A stretch of 6,134 bases of DNA from Myxococcales bacterium UBA1238 (lineage in GTDB: Bacteria; Myxococcota_A; Bradymonadia; UBA7976; UBA1532). A model generated the notes under the pieces. That model did not search any database. It was not told the DNA's origin and worked only from the letters and a program-made list of their open reading frames with translations. Where the stretch lies: positions 1 through 6,134 of the forward strand of contig DBWM01000048.1 in assembly GCA_002309015.1 (NCBI GenBank), read 5' to 3'. A program made the position numbers and the translations under genes. Within the stretch, counting starts at the first letter, position 1. Every line of letters starts with the position of its first letter. Below are positions 5,734 through 6,134 of this stretch, piece after piece.

Positions 5734-6134
5734 ATGAAGTTTTCAAAAACAGCCCTCATTGCAGGCGCAGTCCTCGCTTTGATGACCACAGCATTCGCAT
5801 CCCCAAAGGAGGCCCCCATGGCGCAAGACAGCACATCGGCCCGCATCGACCGGGCAAACGAGCATTATACTTTTAAGCTTGCCGACGACGTGATCCGCAC
5901 CGCGGTCACCTTCCGAAACCATTTTGGCATCGAGCTTGCAGGCGATCTCTACAGGCCAAAAAACGTTGCAGCCAAAGGAAATGCAGCGATCGCGATCTCC
6001 GGGCCCTTTGGCGCCGTCAAGGAGCAGTCTTCCGGTTTTTACGCCAACGAGATGGCGCACCGCGGCTTCATCGCTCTCGCCTTCGATCCTTCCTATACCG
6101 GCGAATCCGGCGGCGAGCCGCGTTACATGAACAG
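5734..6134 (+). CDS. Exported alpha/beta hydrolase, N-terminal part (gene runs off the window)
   Basis: The frame is open from 5734 to the end, giving 133 residues with no stop. Residues 1-22 are a clear Sec signal peptide: Lys2 and Lys5, a hydrophobic core at 7-17, and a signal peptidase I site Ala-Phe-Ala at 20-22. The mature part has 'GIELAGDLYRPKN' (65-77), the first strands of dienelactone-hydrolase/peptidase-like alpha/beta hydrolases. It is followed by 'ISGPFGAVKEQ' (88-98), the oxyanion-hole loop, and 'HRGFIALAFDPSYTGESGG' (109-127), the next strand and turn. The nucleophile elbow (GxSxG), acid and His lie beyond the window, so activity cannot be confirmed and the substrate is unknown. 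Divergence from the LysR gene suggests it is that regulator's target. An alternative start at residue 29 would give a cytoplasmic form. Confidence 0.88.
   Translation, partial: MKFSKTALIAGAVLALMTTAFASPKEAPMAQDSTSARIDRANEHYTFKLADDVIRTAVTFRNHFGIELAGDLYRPKNVAAKGNAAIAISGPFGAVKEQSSGFYANEMAHRGFIALAFDPSYTGESGGEPRYMN
5807..5820 (+). promoter_or_regulatory. Strong internal ribosome binding site and second in-frame start in the hydrolase gene
   Basis: AGGAGG at 5807-5812 is a perfect Shine-Dalgarno core, 5 nt before an ATG at 5818-5820. That ATG is codon 29 of the hydrolase frame, six residues after the predicted signal-peptide cleavage site. It is a better translation signal than the one before codon 1. 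Confidence 0.6.

Noticed and set aside
5743..6060. Minus-strand open frame opposite the hydrolase start
   Set aside because: The forward strand has a signal peptide, ribosome sites and alpha/beta hydrolase motifs, so the reverse frame is a shadow.

Overview
The window is about 58-60% GC by eye and carries one very large secreted gene, a divergently oriented regulator/hydrolase pair, and possibly the last codons of an upstream gene. The large protein looks like those of the former Deltaproteobacteria, especially the Myxococcota/Bradymonadota type: a lipoprotein signal, a Ser/Asp/Gly-rich stalk, tandem Cys-rich units, lamin-tail domains and a module ending in an Asp/Gly-rich 'YCDxDGSxNGF' signature. 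This taxonomic guess comes from protein style only and is tentative. No RNA gene, CRISPR array, insertion sequence or attachment site is visible.

Layout. Bases 1-32 may be the 3' end of a preceding forward gene. Bases 33-165 hold a plausible sigma70-type promoter (86-115) and a ribosome binding site (156-160). Bases 166-4686 encode a 1506-residue, Cys-rich (83 Cys by my count) predicted lipoprotein. Its parts in order are: lipobox; 15-bp Ser/Asp/Gly repeats; seven Cys-rich units; lamin-tail domain 1; a second Cys-rich segment and Pro-rich hinge; two duplicated beta-sandwich-like modules; a third related module; lamin-tail domain 2. No catalytic domain is recognisable.

On the minus strand, 4695-5585 encodes a LysR-type transcriptional regulator. 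It converges on the lipoprotein gene, with only 8 bp between the stop codons. A 148-bp divergent intergenic region (5586-5733) contains overlapping perfect palindromes (5604-5628), one of which fits the LysR T-N11-A box. A forward gene starting at 5734 runs off the window end. It encodes an exported alpha/beta hydrolase and has a second in-frame start (5818), preceded by a near-ideal Shine-Dalgarno sequence, just after the signal peptide.

How they work together. The LysR regulator most likely controls itself and the divergent hydrolase gene. The large lipoprotein appears to be an independent transcription unit, probably a surface adhesive or structural protein. Its function cannot be determined from the sequence.
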